A program made the position numbers and the translations under genes. A stretch of DNA of 64,000 nt from MPNP01 sp965221445 (lineage in GTDB: Bacteria > Pseudomonadota > Alphaproteobacteria > Rhodobacterales > Rhodobacteraceae), in NCBI GenBank assembly GCA_965221445.1, contig CBDCSF010000013.1:1364001-1428000 (forward strand), written 5' to 3'. Shown piece by piece: positions 9,473 to 19,185 of this stretch (position 1 is its first letter; every line of letters starts with the position of its first letter). Under the pieces are notes generated by a model. It did not search any database. It was not told the DNA's origin and saw only the letters and a program-made list of their open reading frames with translations.

Positions 9473-12154
9473 ATGCCAGTAGTTGTGGTGGAATCCCCTG
9501 CCAAGGCCAAGACAATTGAAAAATACCTGGGAAGTGATTTTAAGGTATTAGCTTCATACGGGCACATAAGGGACTTTAAACCAAAAAAGGAAGCGGTTGA
9601 CCCCGATAATAACTTTAAACCCATTTGGGAAATAAATCCAGGTGCCAGGCGTCGTATCAATGACATAATTGCAGCTCTAAAGTCTGATCCAAATCTCATT
9701 TTAGCTACTGACCCTGACCGGGAGGGTGAAGCAATAAGCTGGCATCTGGAAGAAATACTAAAAACCAAATTCAAGGAAATTTCGACAGGTCAACGAAATC
9801 GTATCTCCTTTACGTCCATAACCAAAGAGAGCGTTCAGTCAGCTTTAAAAGAGCCAAGGCAAATCGATATGCATTTGGTTGATGCCTATCTTGCAAGAAG
9901 AACTTTGGACTTTCTGGTAGGTTTCAACCTATCGCCCATTCTCTGGAAAAAATTACCTTGTGGGTCCTCTGCTGGAAGGGTTCAATCAGTATGCCTGAGG
10001 TTGGTATCAGAACGGGAACAAAAAATAGAACAATTCCAAAGCAGGGACTACTGGACGATTTCAGCTACTTTGGAGAATTCGGAGAATAAACAATTTCAAG
10101 CCAACCTAACAGTTTTTAAGGGTAAAAAATTAGGAAAAGCAGGTTTCGACAGTTCGGAAAGCGCCTTGGAGGCTGAAAAGGTCCTTCAAGATCTTAAACA
10201 TTATGAAATTGAATCAGTCAGTAGCAAGGATTCGGCATTGAACCCCCCACCCCCATTTACAACCGCAACCCTGCAGCAGGAAGCAAATAGAAAACTAAGA
10301 CTAAAATCTACGGAAACCATGCGATTGGCCCAAAAACTGTATGAGGCAGGGCATATAACATATATGCGAACAGACGCTATTGACATGGCCCCTGGTGCCG
10401 TAAGGGAATGTCGTACGGCGATTACCCAGTTATTTGGTAACAAGTATCTTGCATCCAGGGAAAGGGTTTACAAACAAAAAGCAAAAAATGCCCAGGAGGC
10501 TCATGAATGTATTCGACCAACCCGACTTAATCACAAGGCTCAGGATTTGCTTGCCAAGGGAGTTTCCCTCACCCAATTGGAAGTAAAATTGTACGAACTC
10601 ATTTGGAAAAGGACGCTTGCCACCCAAATGTCTTCCAATCTCGTAAAAAATACTCGGGTACTGATAAAATCAGAAGATCCTGGCCTTGAATTATCAGCCT
10701 CGGGAAAAGTTCAACTTTTTGATGGTTTCAAGAAAATTTACGAAGAAAGCCGTAGTGAAGCCGCAAAAACTTCGGATAAGGAAGAAAGTTTTATCAATAC
10801 CGATTTGCCCCCTTTATCCAAAGGCGAAAAAATCAATTTGAGAAAAACATCGGTTAGTAAAAATACCACCCAACCACCAGGCAGATACTCAGAAGCATCT
10901 CTTGTAAAGGCAATGGTGGATTATGGAATCGGAAGACCTTCCACCTATTCAACAATTATAGCAACCTTGACAAACAGGGGATACGTGACGCCCGTCCCTA
11001 AATCAAACAAACTGCAGCCGACAGCATCCGGAAGAGTGGTTGTTGCCTTTTTGCAAACCTACTTCCCAAAATATGTTGAATATGGTTTTACTGCAGAAAT
11101 GGAGGACCAGCTCGACGAGGTGTCAGGAGGAAGACAGAACAAAGATATTGTGTTGGGAAACTTTTGGGAGGACTTTTATCCCAAAGTTGAACGTGTTAAC
11201 AACCAAGAAATTAAACATGTAATTGATAGTGTCGCCGAGGTTGTGATTCCTCAAATTCTGGCCAACGGATCAGACTCTGAGCGTATTTTGAATTGTCCGA
11301 ACCCCGACTGTAAAGATGGTAAACTTGAATTAAAGGTGTTTAAGAATACCGAGCCCTTCTTTTCTTGTACGAAATGTAGGTATATACAACCATTTGAATA
11401 TGGCAAGACTGGTTTTGTGCCAAGGTCTAACGAAATCGGAACGGATCCTGAAACTGGAAAAATGATCCTTTTAAAATCTGGCCGGTATGGAAAATTTTTT
11501 GAAATTCAGGAAGAAACGAAAACGAAGAAAAAGCCCAAAAGAGCAGGAATTCCAAAAAATATCAAGGAGGATGATTTAAACCTTGATCTTGCACTAAAAT
11601 TGTTTGCCTTACCTAGAACGGTAGGTCTGCATCCAGAGAGTGGGAAAGAAATTTCTGCAGGTATTGGACCTTTGGGTCCCTACCTGAAATATGAAGGTAA
11701 ATATACCAATTTGGATGACGAAAATCCGAACGAGGTATTTACAATCGGAATTAACCGGGCAGTGAGTATATTGTCTGGACCAACTGATTCGGGATCCGGT
11801 ATTCTGGGACAGCATCCAGATGGCGGAGGAATCAGTTTGCATTCAGGAAGATTTGGACCCTACCTGAAATGGAATGGAGTAAATGCCTCACTCCCAAAAT
11901 CCACGGATCCAAAGACTCTCACGCTGGAAAATGCCATAGAACTTGTTAGTCTCAAGGCGAATAAATCAACCACGATTAACCTTGGGGAACACCCAAGCAA
12001 AAAGGGAACAGTGGAAGTAAGAAATGGACGCTACGGGCCATATATAAAGTGGAACAGGATCAATGTCTCAATACCCAAGAGTATTAAGCCTGGGGATGTA
12101 AATATGGAACTAGCGTTAAAATTAATTGAAAAGAAAACCGGTGGAGCAAAATGA
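9473..12154 (+). CDS. topA: DNA topoisomerase I
   Basis: Type IA topoisomerase relaxing negative supercoils. The 893-residue protein has the toprim domain (ESPAKAKTIEKYLG at residues 7-20 and ATDPDREGEA at 78-87), the catalytic tyrosine Tyr297 in HITYMRTD, one four-cysteine zinc ribbon (CPNPDC...CTKC, about residues 607-640) and several C-terminal topoisomerase-I repeat modules (GRYGPYIKW, GRFGPYLKW), as usual for alphaproteobacteria. Its stop overlaps the epimerase start (ATGA), so the next genes probably share its transcript. Confidence 0.97.
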   Translation: MPVVVVESPAKAKTIEKYLGSDFKVLASYGHIRDFKPKKEAVDPDNNFKPIWEINPGARRRINDIIAALKSDPNLILATDPDREGEAISWHLEEILKTKFKEISTGQRNRISFTSITKESVQSALKEPRQIDMHLVDAYLARRTLDFLVGFNLSPILWKKLPCGSSAGRVQSVCLRLVSEREQKIEQFQSRDYWTISATLENSENKQFQANLTVFKGKKLGKAGFDSSESALEAEKVLQDLKHYEIESVSSKDSALNPPPPFTTATLQQEANRKLRLKSTETMRLAQKLYEAGHITYMRTDAIDMAPGAVRECRTAITQLFGNKYLASRERVYKQKAKNAQEAHECIRPTRLNHKAQDLLAKGVSLTQLEVKLYELIWKRTLATQMSSNLVKNTRVLIKSEDPGLELSASGKVQLFDGFKKIYEESRSEAAKTSDKEESFINTDLPPLSKGEKINLRKTSVSKNTTQPPGRYSEASLVKAMVDYGIGRPSTYSTIIATLTNRGYVTPVPKSNKLQPTASGRVVVAFLQTYFPKYVEYGFTAEMEDQLDEVSGGRQNKDIVLGNFWEDFYPKVERVNNQEIKHVIDSVAEVVIPQILANGSDSERILNCPNPDCKDGKLELKVFKNTEPFFSCTKCRYIQPFEYGKTGFVPRSNEIGTDPETGKMILLKSGRYGKFFEIQEETKTKKKPKRAGIPKNIKEDDLNLDLALKLFALPRTVGLHPESGKEISAGIGPLGPYLKYEGKYTNLDDENPNEVFTIGINRAVSILSGPTDSGSGILGQHPDGGGISLHSGRFGPYLKWNGVNASLPKSTDPKTLTLENAIELVSLKANKSTTINLGEHPSKKGTVEVRNGRYGPYIKWNRINVSIPKSIKPGDVNMELALKLIEKKTGGAK

Positions 12155-12549
12155 TTGGGGTGTTAAACCATATTGCTATCGCCGTTCCGGACCTCAAAAA
12201 AGCCACTAAATTATACAGAGATGTTTTTGGCGGCCAAGTATCAGAACCCACCTCCATACCCGAACACGGTGTGACGGTAGTTTTTGTTGAATTACCAAAT
12301 ACGAAAATTGAACTTTTGGAACCACTTGGTCACAATAGTCCTATCGCTCCATTCCTGGAAAAAAATCCCTCTGGAGGGATCCATCATTTCTGCCTGGAAG
12401 TTGATGATGTTGAAAAATCTTTATCCAAGGTTGGAGATGAGGGCTTGAGAGTCCTTGGCCCTCCCAAAATAGGGGCCCACGGCAAGCCTGTAATATTTCT
12501 TCATCCAAAGGATTGTCTTGGTACCTTGGTCGAGTTTGAAGAAGGTTAG
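12151..12549 (+). CDS. mce: Methylmalonyl-CoA epimerase
   Basis: VOC-fold metal enzyme interconverting (R)- and (S)-methylmalonyl-CoA in propionyl-CoA metabolism. The 132 residues contain LNHIAIAVPDLKKA with the first metal His, IELLEPLG, and GGIHHFCLEVDD with the second, and end at GTLVEFEE as in the family. It overlaps topA by four bases and is followed 3 nt later by the DUF1467 gene; epimerase plus DUF1467 is a recurrent alphaproteobacterial pair. Confidence 0.93.
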   Translation: MIGVLNHIAIAVPDLKKATKLYRDVFGGQVSEPTSIPEHGVTVVFVELPNTKIELLEPLGHNSPIAPFLEKNPSGGIHHFCLEVDDVEKSLSKVGDEGLRVLGPPKIGAHGKPVIFLHPKDCLGTLVEFEEG

Positions 12550-12552
12550 GCA

Positions 12553-12834
12553 ATGTCCGTCGCTGGTGCTGTGGTTCTGTACGCAATTTTATGGGCATTG
12601 TGTTTTTTCATATTTCTCCCCAGACGGATAAAAACCCAAAAGGAGGAGGGTAAAGTTGAATTGGGAACTCCACTCTCAGCTCCTGCTGACGCCAAGCTTA
12701 AAGCCAAGGCACTTTGGACGACCGTATTAACAACAATAGTATGGTTAATTGTTTGTGCTGTTTTGATTTATGGGAATTTGGAGATTGAAGATATCGACTT
12801 CTTCGGACGATGGGGGGATGGTAGTTATGGATAA
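12553..12834 (+). CDS. DUF1467 family membrane protein
   Basis: 93 residues with two membrane segments (about 5-21 and 54-73) separated by a short charged loop containing LPRRIKTQKEEG, which is the DUF1467 pattern. Function unknown. The family is largely alphaproteobacterial and commonly sits downstream of mce, as here. A GAAGGTTAGG stretch lies just before the ATG. Confidence 0.85.
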   Translation: MSVAGAVVLYAILWALCFFIFLPRRIKTQKEEGKVELGTPLSAPADAKLKAKALWTTVLTTIVWLIVCAVLIYGNLEIEDIDFFGRWGDGSYG

Positions 12835-12903
12835 AACTACCTGCGGTCTATACCCTGATTGCTGGGAATACATTCCTCAAGCCCTTTTCTCTTTACCAGG
12901 ACT

Positions 12904-13521
12904 ATGATTTCACATCAGGAAATCAAGGATGCTGCAAGTGTTATTTTGCACCGACCTGATTTGGATACGCCAAAAATCCTTATGGGAAAAAGAGGCCCAA
13001 ATGCCGTATTTATGCCCAGCATGTATGTATTCCCTGGCGGTTCCCTGGAACCAACCGACTTTAGGACAACTTTCTCCACAAGTAATCAGGTAATAAATTT
13101 TGCAAAACTGTCCTTACTTGCTGATCCCAAGTTGGGAAAACCATTACTTAATTGTGCTCTACGTGAGCTGAATGAGGAAACCGGATTACAGGTACAAAAA
13201 GGTGATTTACAAGATCACTCCATGACATTTATTTTGAGGGCTATCACACCTCCTGGAATGCCAAGAAGGTTTGATACAAGGTTTTTTCTCATCAGGTTAA
13301 ATGATCAATTTGATTCCAACCAATTCAGCAATTTCAGGAACGCTTCCGGTGAGCTATCAGATTTGAAGTGGTTTGGGTTTGAGGAAGCACTGACTCTTGA
13401 TATTCCTGCCATAACCCGAAATGTGATAAAATTTGTAATTTCATATCTTGATCAAGAATCTGAATCAGACCGATTACCCTTTTACCGAGAAGGATCTTTA
13501 GAAGAACTTACGTACCTATAA
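12904..13521 (+). CDS. NUDIX hydrolase (NUDT7/8/19-like)
   Basis: About 206 residues. The NUDIX box is split in the manner of NUDT19/coenzyme-A-type hydrolases: the FPGGSLEPTDF segment carries the glycine part and, after a long insert, CALRELNEETGL supplies REXXEE. Such enzymes cleave CoA derivatives or nucleotides, but substrate is not deducible here. Start is uncertain: an in-frame TTG at 12859 gives a 15-residue extension; the ATG at 12904 (AGG very close upstream) fits the family N-terminus better. It follows the DUF1467 gene by under 70 nt and could share its transcript. Confidence 0.75.
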   Translation: MISHQEIKDAASVILHRPDLDTPKILMGKRGPNAVFMPSMYVFPGGSLEPTDFRTTFSTSNQVINFAKLSLLADPKLGKPLLNCALRELNEETGLQVQKGDLQDHSMTFILRAITPPGMPRRFDTRFFLIRLNDQFDSNQFSNFRNASGELSDLKWFGFEEALTLDIPAITRNVIKFVISYLDQESESDRLPFYREGSLEELTYL

Positions 13522-13842
13522 GCTTTAGGATGAGTTTACTTGATTGACAATTTAACAGGAACCTCCGGTTTTTTACACTTTGAGGTCTTGAACTCCCATA
13601 TCATGCGAATTCGCCGTTAGACTTGGATGAGCGCGATCTCAGGCCGTAGAAACTCAAGCAGAAAATCTCCGGGAATTTCAGGACCAAGGGAGGAACACGG
13701 AACTTCGCTATCCTGAGAAGTGTGCTTGGAACGGCAAGGAAACAGGGGTGGAATGGATTCTGGATTCCCCTTGTACTTGCAATCAAGGAAATTTAGTGTT
13801 TCAATGCAAAGCCTACATTTTGGGGCTTGATGAGATTGACAA
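13522..13842. other. Intergenic gap without recognisable gene
   Basis: Convergent space between the NUDIX gene and the ATPase/ankyrin gene. Only short shadow frames with no family resemblance are present, and I see no clear terminator hairpin. Confidence 0.6.
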
Positions 13843-15393
13843 TTAATTGGGGTCAGGAGATTGACCGTCAGGATTTTTATAGTCCTCAATGGCAACAGAT
13901 GCCCTGGCAAGATGAAGGTAGGAGGTGGAATCCTCCCGGGCACGTTCCATAGGTCGATTGCCTTGGTGGTCACGGATTTCCGGATCTGCACCTTCCTGAA
14001 GAAGGACAGCAACAACCCGGTCCCAATTGTTCTCGGCAGCTATGTGAAGAGGGGTTCTTCCCCAGGCATCCTGTCCATTTATATCAAACCCTCTCAGAAT
14101 AAGGGGTTTTATGCTCCTCTCCTGGCCACCATAGGCTACGGTATGCAGGTTAGAACCGGTACAGGCAACTGCGTAGGACTGCAGGGTAGGAATTGGACAG
14201 TAATAATCCTTGATATACAGATCGTCTAATGGATAGACAAAACCCTTTCTGAGAAGTGTATTGAAGTTAAGCCCCTCGGTGTTTTTATCCTGCTCTTGGT
14301 AATCAAGACCACACTCAGTTAATTTGCCACTAATTATGTTCTCGACTTGGTTTAAGCTTTTGAAATTACCGATTTGGGCCATGATTTCGCCTACAACCCT
14401 GTATTTATTCCTAATCCTAAAGGTTTCATAACCAGTTTCATAATAATCCACACGCATTTCCATGGACCTTTTCTTGGCCATGTTATGGTCTACCAGATCA
14501 AGCTTGCCGTCAACCCTGAGAAGTTCCTCTCCAATAGCCAGCATGCAGTTGTGGAGATGTTTGGGCCAGCAATCACTCCAGTCAACCAACCGGTTTGACC
14601 AGAGTTGACTGTTGGTATCTTCAGCCTTAATACCGAAATATTCAATGAATTTGGTCAGGGATTTCCTGACACTATCTGGAGTGAGGGGATAAAGATTCGT
14701 TACACCACCCGTCCGATACCGGTAAAGACCACACCTGGCAAGTATGTCAGCACTGTTGGACATGCCTGCCAGAACGGGAAAGATTGGATAATTGTTGCTA
14801 CCCGTATGCAATCTCATCAACACTTTGGCGGCATCAGTCTCCTTCCCTTCGGGAACCTGTTGCACCTCATCAATCATCAGCAAAACAGTAAAATTTTTAG
14901 GAACCAATGGAGGATCTGACTTTAACTGGTTGAGATCAAAGGTGAACCCCTTGATCGTAACAGAGGAAACAGATGACAATACCTTACCTACCCTTTCGGA
15001 AAACTGGTTGTTACCCAATTCCTTTTTTAAATCATCTATTGAAGAGGCTATTCTGTGTCCTAGATAGTCAAAGGATAAGGTGCCGGGATCCTTTATCATG
15101 ACCGGAATGGTCTTGTGACCTGGTCCGGCTTTCTTCAGATCCCTGATGCTATTTTTCCTGAGTGTTTCCAAAACTGAAGTTTTACCGATCCCGGGAGGTC
15201 CCTGAATAAGTGTCGTTGTTCCTTCAGCCGGATTTGCTTCCCCTCTTGAATGTTTTAGATAAACTCCATGATTTAACTCTTCCAGTTTTTTCAGAAGATC
15301 CTTCCGACCGACAAAGAATTGATTCCTGGTGCGGTCATTACTGTCGGCAACAAACTGTTCCAGTTCGTTTCTTCTGAACTTGGAATTGGCCAT
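13843..15393 (-). CDS. AAA ATPase with C-terminal ankyrin repeats
   Basis: 516 residues. The N-terminal half is an AAA_16/Orc1-like ATPase: Walker A GPPGIGKTS at residues 65-73 and Walker B LLMIDEVQ at 171-178, followed by a winged-helix-like region. The C-terminus (about 405-495) holds ankyrin repeats, clearest in WGRTPLHIAAENNWDRVVAVLL and the GADPEIRD segment. No exact family name can be given. ATPases fused to interaction repeats occur in conflict and host-interaction systems, so a defence or effector role is possible but unproven. A degenerate paralogue follows upstream at 15.9-16.7 kb and HipBA lies beyond it, so this is an accessory locus. Full open frame, ATG start. Confidence 0.7.
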   Translation of the reverse strand: MANSKFRRNELEQFVADSNDRTRNQFFVGRKDLLKKLEELNHGVYLKHSRGEANPAEGTTTLIQGPPGIGKTSVLETLRKNSIRDLKKAGPGHKTIPVMIKDPGTLSFDYLGHRIASSIDDLKKELGNNQFSERVGKVLSSVSSVTIKGFTFDLNQLKSDPPLVPKNFTVLLMIDEVQQVPEGKETDAAKVLMRLHTGSNNYPIFPVLAGMSNSADILARCGLYRYRTGGVTNLYPLTPDSVRKSLTKFIEYFGIKAEDTNSQLWSNRLVDWSDCWPKHLHNCMLAIGEELLRVDGKLDLVDHNMAKKRSMEMRVDYYETGYETFRIRNKYRVVGEIMAQIGNFKSLNQVENIISGKLTECGLDYQEQDKNTEGLNFNTLLRKGFVYPLDDLYIKDYYCPIPTLQSYAVACTGSNLHTVAYGGQERSIKPLILRGFDINGQDAWGRTPLHIAAENNWDRVVAVLLQEGADPEIRDHQGNRPMERAREDSTSYLHLARASVAIEDYKNPDGQSPDPN

Positions 15394-15924
15394 TAGTATA
15401 CCTTCCAGCTAATCTTTGTACTCATTACAATTATATGATGTAAAACACTGATTATCAAGCAATAGAGGGATGGAACAGAAACGCAACCATTGGGTTTAAT
15501 TGAGGAGCAGGACCACCAATAGTCTTGTCATATCCTCCTGTTTGAAATGAATAGCTGCTGATCAAAAAGTCTGTGACGGGTCAGCAGGGCCGAAGTAAAA
15601 TGTATAATCAACCTCTTGGAGACGCATCCTGTTGACACAAGTAATTTTCAATAAGTTTTCCTGAATTGGGTAACCAAATATTCCTATGTTTTTGTATACC
15701 CAATACTTTGAAGTTGGTCCTTTGTCGGCTTCTGAAGATCGTTTTCCATTATGTAAATTACAGTAACTACTCAGACAGAATTTATTGGAAATTAATGTTG
15801 TTTTTCCCGTTTAACAAGTTAACTGCTGTGAAGGGTTTTGCTAATTTCAACTTTCTGAAATACTTGAATGTGTTCTAATCCCGAAACCCTATAAAAGGTA
15901 ATTTAGGCTTTTCAAATCACGACA
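15394..15924. other. AT-rich gap upstream of the ATPase/ankyrin gene
   Basis: Contains no frame with convincing coding character. It must hold the promoter of the ATPase/ankyrin gene; no motif stands out. Confidence 0.5.
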
Positions 15925-16652
15925 TCAGCAGGGTCTATAGGAGGAGGCAGTTGGCGAAGTAGGATTGTTCTGTGCTTCCGGGGCCGGTTCATAATCAGAT
16001 ACCCTGCCGAGCTTCAGGTGGGATGCAGAATCCTCCCTCGCCAATTCCAGGGGGGGGGGGATTGTTCTGATGGTCACGGATTTCTGGATCTGCATCTTCT
16101 TGAAAAAGGACAACCCCTACCCAATCCCAGTTGTTCTCAGTGGCGATTTGAAGAGGTGTTCGTTCCCAGGTATCATTGCCATTGATATCAACCCCTCTCT
16201 GTAATTGGACTTTAATACTATTCTCCGAGCCGACATATGCGGCAATTTGCAAAATTTTGCCAGCATTGACAATCGAATAGGATTGCAGGGAGGTGATAGG
16301 GCAATGATAAAGCTTGTAGGCTGGATCGCCATAAGGATAGATGAATCCCCTCCAAGGTGGGTATTGAAATTCATACTGTTGGCGTTGGTCTACCTGCAGG
16401 ATTAAGACCATGGCTGGTCAATGTCTTACTTATCAACTGACGAATTTCCCTTGCACTGGAACCTGGTCCGATGCCAGCATGAACCTTACACGCTATCTCA
16501 TGACCAAACCTTCTGAAGGGTACCAGACATCTTTCATAATATCTGGTCAAGGATTCCATGGCATCAAGTTTGATGAGCCTGCAATCCACCCTAACCAGAT
16601 CCCCCTGCATGATGATTAGTTGCCGACCAATCGTCGCCATTACAAAGGTCAT
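15925..16652 (-). pseudogene. Decayed paralogue of the ATPase/ankyrin gene (C-terminal part only)
   Basis: Three overlapping frames on the minus strand together align with residues about 285-510 of the intact neighbour. They include a stretch like its post-ATPase region (ATIGRQL...), then YHCPITSLQSYS against YCPIPTLQSYA, the ankyrin part (TWERTPLQIATENNWDW against AWGRTPLHIAAENNWDR) and the tail LELAREDSASHLKLGR. At least two frame changes separate the pieces, one at 16371-16411 and one at an 11-G run at 16050-16060. The whole ATPase half is missing; the remnant stops close to the HipA stop codon. Interpreted as a truncated, frameshifted tandem copy. Confidence 0.8.
16050..16060. repeat. 11-base poly-G tract
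   Basis: Eleven consecutive G on the plus strand inside the decayed ATPase/ankyrin copy. On the coding (minus) strand one C fewer would join DPEIRDHQNN to PPPLELAREDSAS, restoring the paralogue's tail frame. The tract is therefore the site of the last frameshift. Confidence 0.9.
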
Positions 16653-16667
16653 AATTAGGAAAATAGA

Positions 16668-17906
16668 CTATTTTTGGACTAATTTAATCTTTTGCTGTAT
16701 CAGCTTAATTTTTTCTTTGCTAACACCGTATTCCTTTGCTAGTCTTGGCCATCTGGCGAGGCTGGCTTTTGTAGCTTCAATGATCTCAATCGCTTGGTCA
16801 TATTTAATCTTTACCTCTTCAGCAAGTTTAAATAGGTGTTCTTCCTTAGGATTACGGCCTTCACCCATAACCATTGTACTTTGCTCACCCCCAGGTCCAG
16901 AAGAGAATGTGAGGTCGTAGGCTGGTGATAACTTCCATTGCCCATCACGATCCATCAGAAAACTGAAATTCTTTGAGTGATCATCACGATTATGTGCCAA
17001 CACGTTAAATACAGCCAGTCGATACATTTTTTCAATCTCGCGTAAATCCCGTGTTAACCTGCCCGTTAGAGCTAACAAATTCTCATAGTCAAGCAATGGT
17101 GATCGAAAATCTGAGTGTAATAACCCGCTGACTGTATGCATGTGATAACGTTTGCCATTGCGGTCAAAACGCTTAACAGCAAAATAACCTGCACCTTTTT
17201 GTGCAGAGAAAAGATACACTTCTGCCCTCGAAATACCAGCTTCTTTGGCCATAAGGGCATAAACATATTCAATCGCACCGGCATCAACCCCGTCATGACT
17301 ATTGGGAAACTTCACCATCCATGGGGAGAAACCTTCTGGTAAGTCACTAGCGCCATGAATAATACGATCTCGCTTTTCATTAACACCAATCAGAGCTTTT
17401 GGCCTTGCCCCTGCGGAAGAGCCATTAAGAGCAATCAATTCCACTAGTACATCTTCAGATGCTCCATTCAAAACTTCCCTTATTTGTGTAGCGAGACTAT
17501 CCAGATTAATCCCATCTTGTTTATGATCCGTATTATAGTCGGGTTCATATACAAGTGCTCCGAGTGCTTGTGACCCAACATTTGCCAAGCGATCAAGAGG
17601 TGAAATTTCTTCAGGCATCACACCTTGAGAGAGGGCAAAACGATCAAGGAGCAAGCGCCCCCAGCCATCAGGCAGGCTGTCATTAAATACGCCAGGAAGT
17701 CCTTCAAACAAGTGATGGTCAAAATTGCTTACACCTGGTTTTAGAGGTAAGTGTATTGGAGATAATTCGAGCCCACCCCTAATGAAATTTGTGTCGTATT
17801 CAAAATAAACTCGCCGTTTTCGAACAGCCAAACGCCCTACCGGGGAAACTCCATCACCAAAATTGATACCAACCTTAACTTCCTTAACAGAGTTGGTTAT
17901 GCTCAT
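16668..17906 (-). CDS. hipA: HipA-family serine/threonine kinase toxin
   Basis: 412 residues. HipA kinases phosphorylate a translation-related target (glutamyl-tRNA synthetase in E. coli HipA) and cause growth arrest. Visible hallmarks: N-terminal couple-HipA domain (NDSLPDGWGRLLLDRF, residues 76-90), glycine/serine loop NGSSAGARPK (161-170), VKFP, and the catalytic loop HNRDDHSKN (305-313) with the metal-binding DLT (331-333). It overlaps the upstream HTH gene by ATGA, the standard antitoxin-toxin arrangement. All kinase residues are present, so it may be active. Confidence 0.9.
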   Translation of the reverse strand: MSITNSVKEVKVGINFGDGVSPVGRLAVRKRRVYFEYDTNFIRGGLELSPIHLPLKPGVSNFDHHLFEGLPGVFNDSLPDGWGRLLLDRFALSQGVMPEEISPLDRLANVGSQALGALVYEPDYNTDHKQDGINLDSLATQIREVLNGASEDVLVELIALNGSSAGARPKALIGVNEKRDRIIHGASDLPEGFSPWMVKFPNSHDGVDAGAIEYVYALMAKEAGISRAEVYLFSAQKGAGYFAVKRFDRNGKRYHMHTVSGLLHSDFRSPLLDYENLLALTGRLTRDLREIEKMYRLAVFNVLAHNRDDHSKNFSFLMDRDGQWKLSPAYDLTFSSGPGGEQSTMVMGEGRNPKEEHLFKLAEEVKIKYDQAIEIIEATKASLARWPRLAKEYGVSKEKIKLIQQKIKLVQK

Positions 17907-18211
17907 TTGAGCTTTCCCCTTTTTCGGGTGAGATTGCTATCGGCTCCCAACACATCATCAATTGATGAGAACAGCGGATCCTTGATTTTTGTGGCTTCTA
18001 TGATATCTTCTAGCCCACCAAGCACCATTTGAAGCTTGAGGAATGATTCCAAAGAGATTGAACCTTTTTGCTCAAACTTGCGTAATGTTGGTAAAGGCAC
18101 CCCCGAGCGTACAGCTAGACCTTGCTGGGTTAATTCCATTTGTAGTCGTCGTGAACGTGTATTCGTAGCAATCTTCCTTTGAGCTTTTGTGGATGTAATA
18201 AGTGATACCAT
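17903..18211 (-). CDS. hipB: HipB-like helix-turn-helix antitoxin
   Basis: About 102 residues from the ATG at 18211; the frame also opens six codons earlier at 18229. An XRE-type helix-turn-helix is clear (LQMELTQQGLAVRSGVPLPTLRKFEQ), followed by SLESFLKLQMVLGG, the usual HipB continuation. It should bind the partner kinase and repress the operon. The upstream 40 bp are extremely AT-rich with repeated TATA-like words and could contain its operator, but no clean dyad was found. Stop overlaps hipA start. Confidence 0.85.
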   Translation of the reverse strand: MVSLITSTKAQRKIATNTRSRRLQMELTQQGLAVRSGVPLPTLRKFEQKGSISLESFLKLQMVLGGLEDIIEATKIKDPLFSSIDDVLGADSNLTRKRGKLK

Positions 18212-18229
18212 AATAATACATATATCCAT

Positions 18230-18825
18230 TTTTGTCCATATAGTAATAATATAGTATTAGTTATAGATAAAATCAAGTTTAGATACACTCTCAAAGTACT
18301 CAACAAAATGATCTCTGAAATTTCTTAAACAGGCAGAATTTGAAACTTTTCTGAATGGTAAATCTAGTTGAACCAATCAAACCCCAGCCACAGTAGGTCG
18401 TTATTTCTTAAACATTTAGTCACTTCTAACTTTAATAAAACTGATTATTGTAGTTGACAGGAACCAGCATTCGAGTAGTTGAACACCAATCTGCAAAATG
18501 CCGATAAATAAAATTTAAGAACCCTATCACCATGGGCTTAAAGTTTCAATTTGTCGGCCTATCCAGGGTTTAATGAGCACAATTACCCGGCCGATTAAGC
18601 AAAATAGCTTGTGAGCGGAGTGGTTCTCTTATAGCGTTCCATTCCAAATGGAAATCAAAAAAGAGTCCTTTCCTTGAATATTGAACAATCCTCTTTACCA
18701 ATTATAACTATGCCTTCAGGCCTATGGATAATCCTGGTGTCCTTACTGATATACTTCATCAAGGTAAAATTGACTTTTTCGTTTTTCGAAAATACATTTT
18801 AATCCTGGGAAAGGAATTAGGGCTG
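18230..18825. other. Gap between hipBA and the Panacea remnant
   Basis: AT-rich, with stop codons in all frames and no recognisable gene, RNA or terminator. Confidence 0.5.
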
Positions 18826-19029
18826 ATGGAAGAAGTGCAATATCCCTATGACAGTCGCCAGATTGCCAACTGGTTCATTAGGCGGGCACCGGATGATGGA
18901 CAATCCATGTCAATTATGCATGTTCTCAAGTTGGTCTACATGGCCCACGGATGGACATTGGCTACTCTTGATCGCCCCTTGATAATGGACCGAATTTGCT
19001 TGATCAGGTTTAGCAAATGTTATTTTTAA
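18826..19029 (+). pseudogene. Truncated Panacea-domain (DUF4065/SocA-like) gene
   Basis: 67 codons from an ATG with AAAGGAATTAGGG upstream. The product matches the N-terminus of the Panacea/SocA-like family (YDSRQIANWFIRR, then MHVLKLVYMAHGWTLATLDRPLI). In that family the protein continues for another 80-100 residues, but here it changes to an unrelated tail and stops right after the DRPLI motif. Panacea proteins are antitoxins of diverse toxin-antitoxin systems. No toxin partner is adjacent, so this is read as a gene remnant next to hipBA. Confidence 0.7.
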
Positions 19030-19185
19030 AAATATTCTTTGGGGTTAATCTCCCAAGACACTAACTGACCAGTTAGGTATATAAGCACCAATTCTTGAAT
19101 ATATCATCGCTTTTCTCTCTCCACACAAAGGTAGGAGACTCAGTCAAAATTCACTCGTCTGTCTACATAATTATTGAATTAAACA

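Noticed and set aside
18230..18300. Possible HipB operator with repeated TATA/ATGGA words
   Set aside because: No clean inverted repeat could be defined; the words are what very AT-rich DNA gives.
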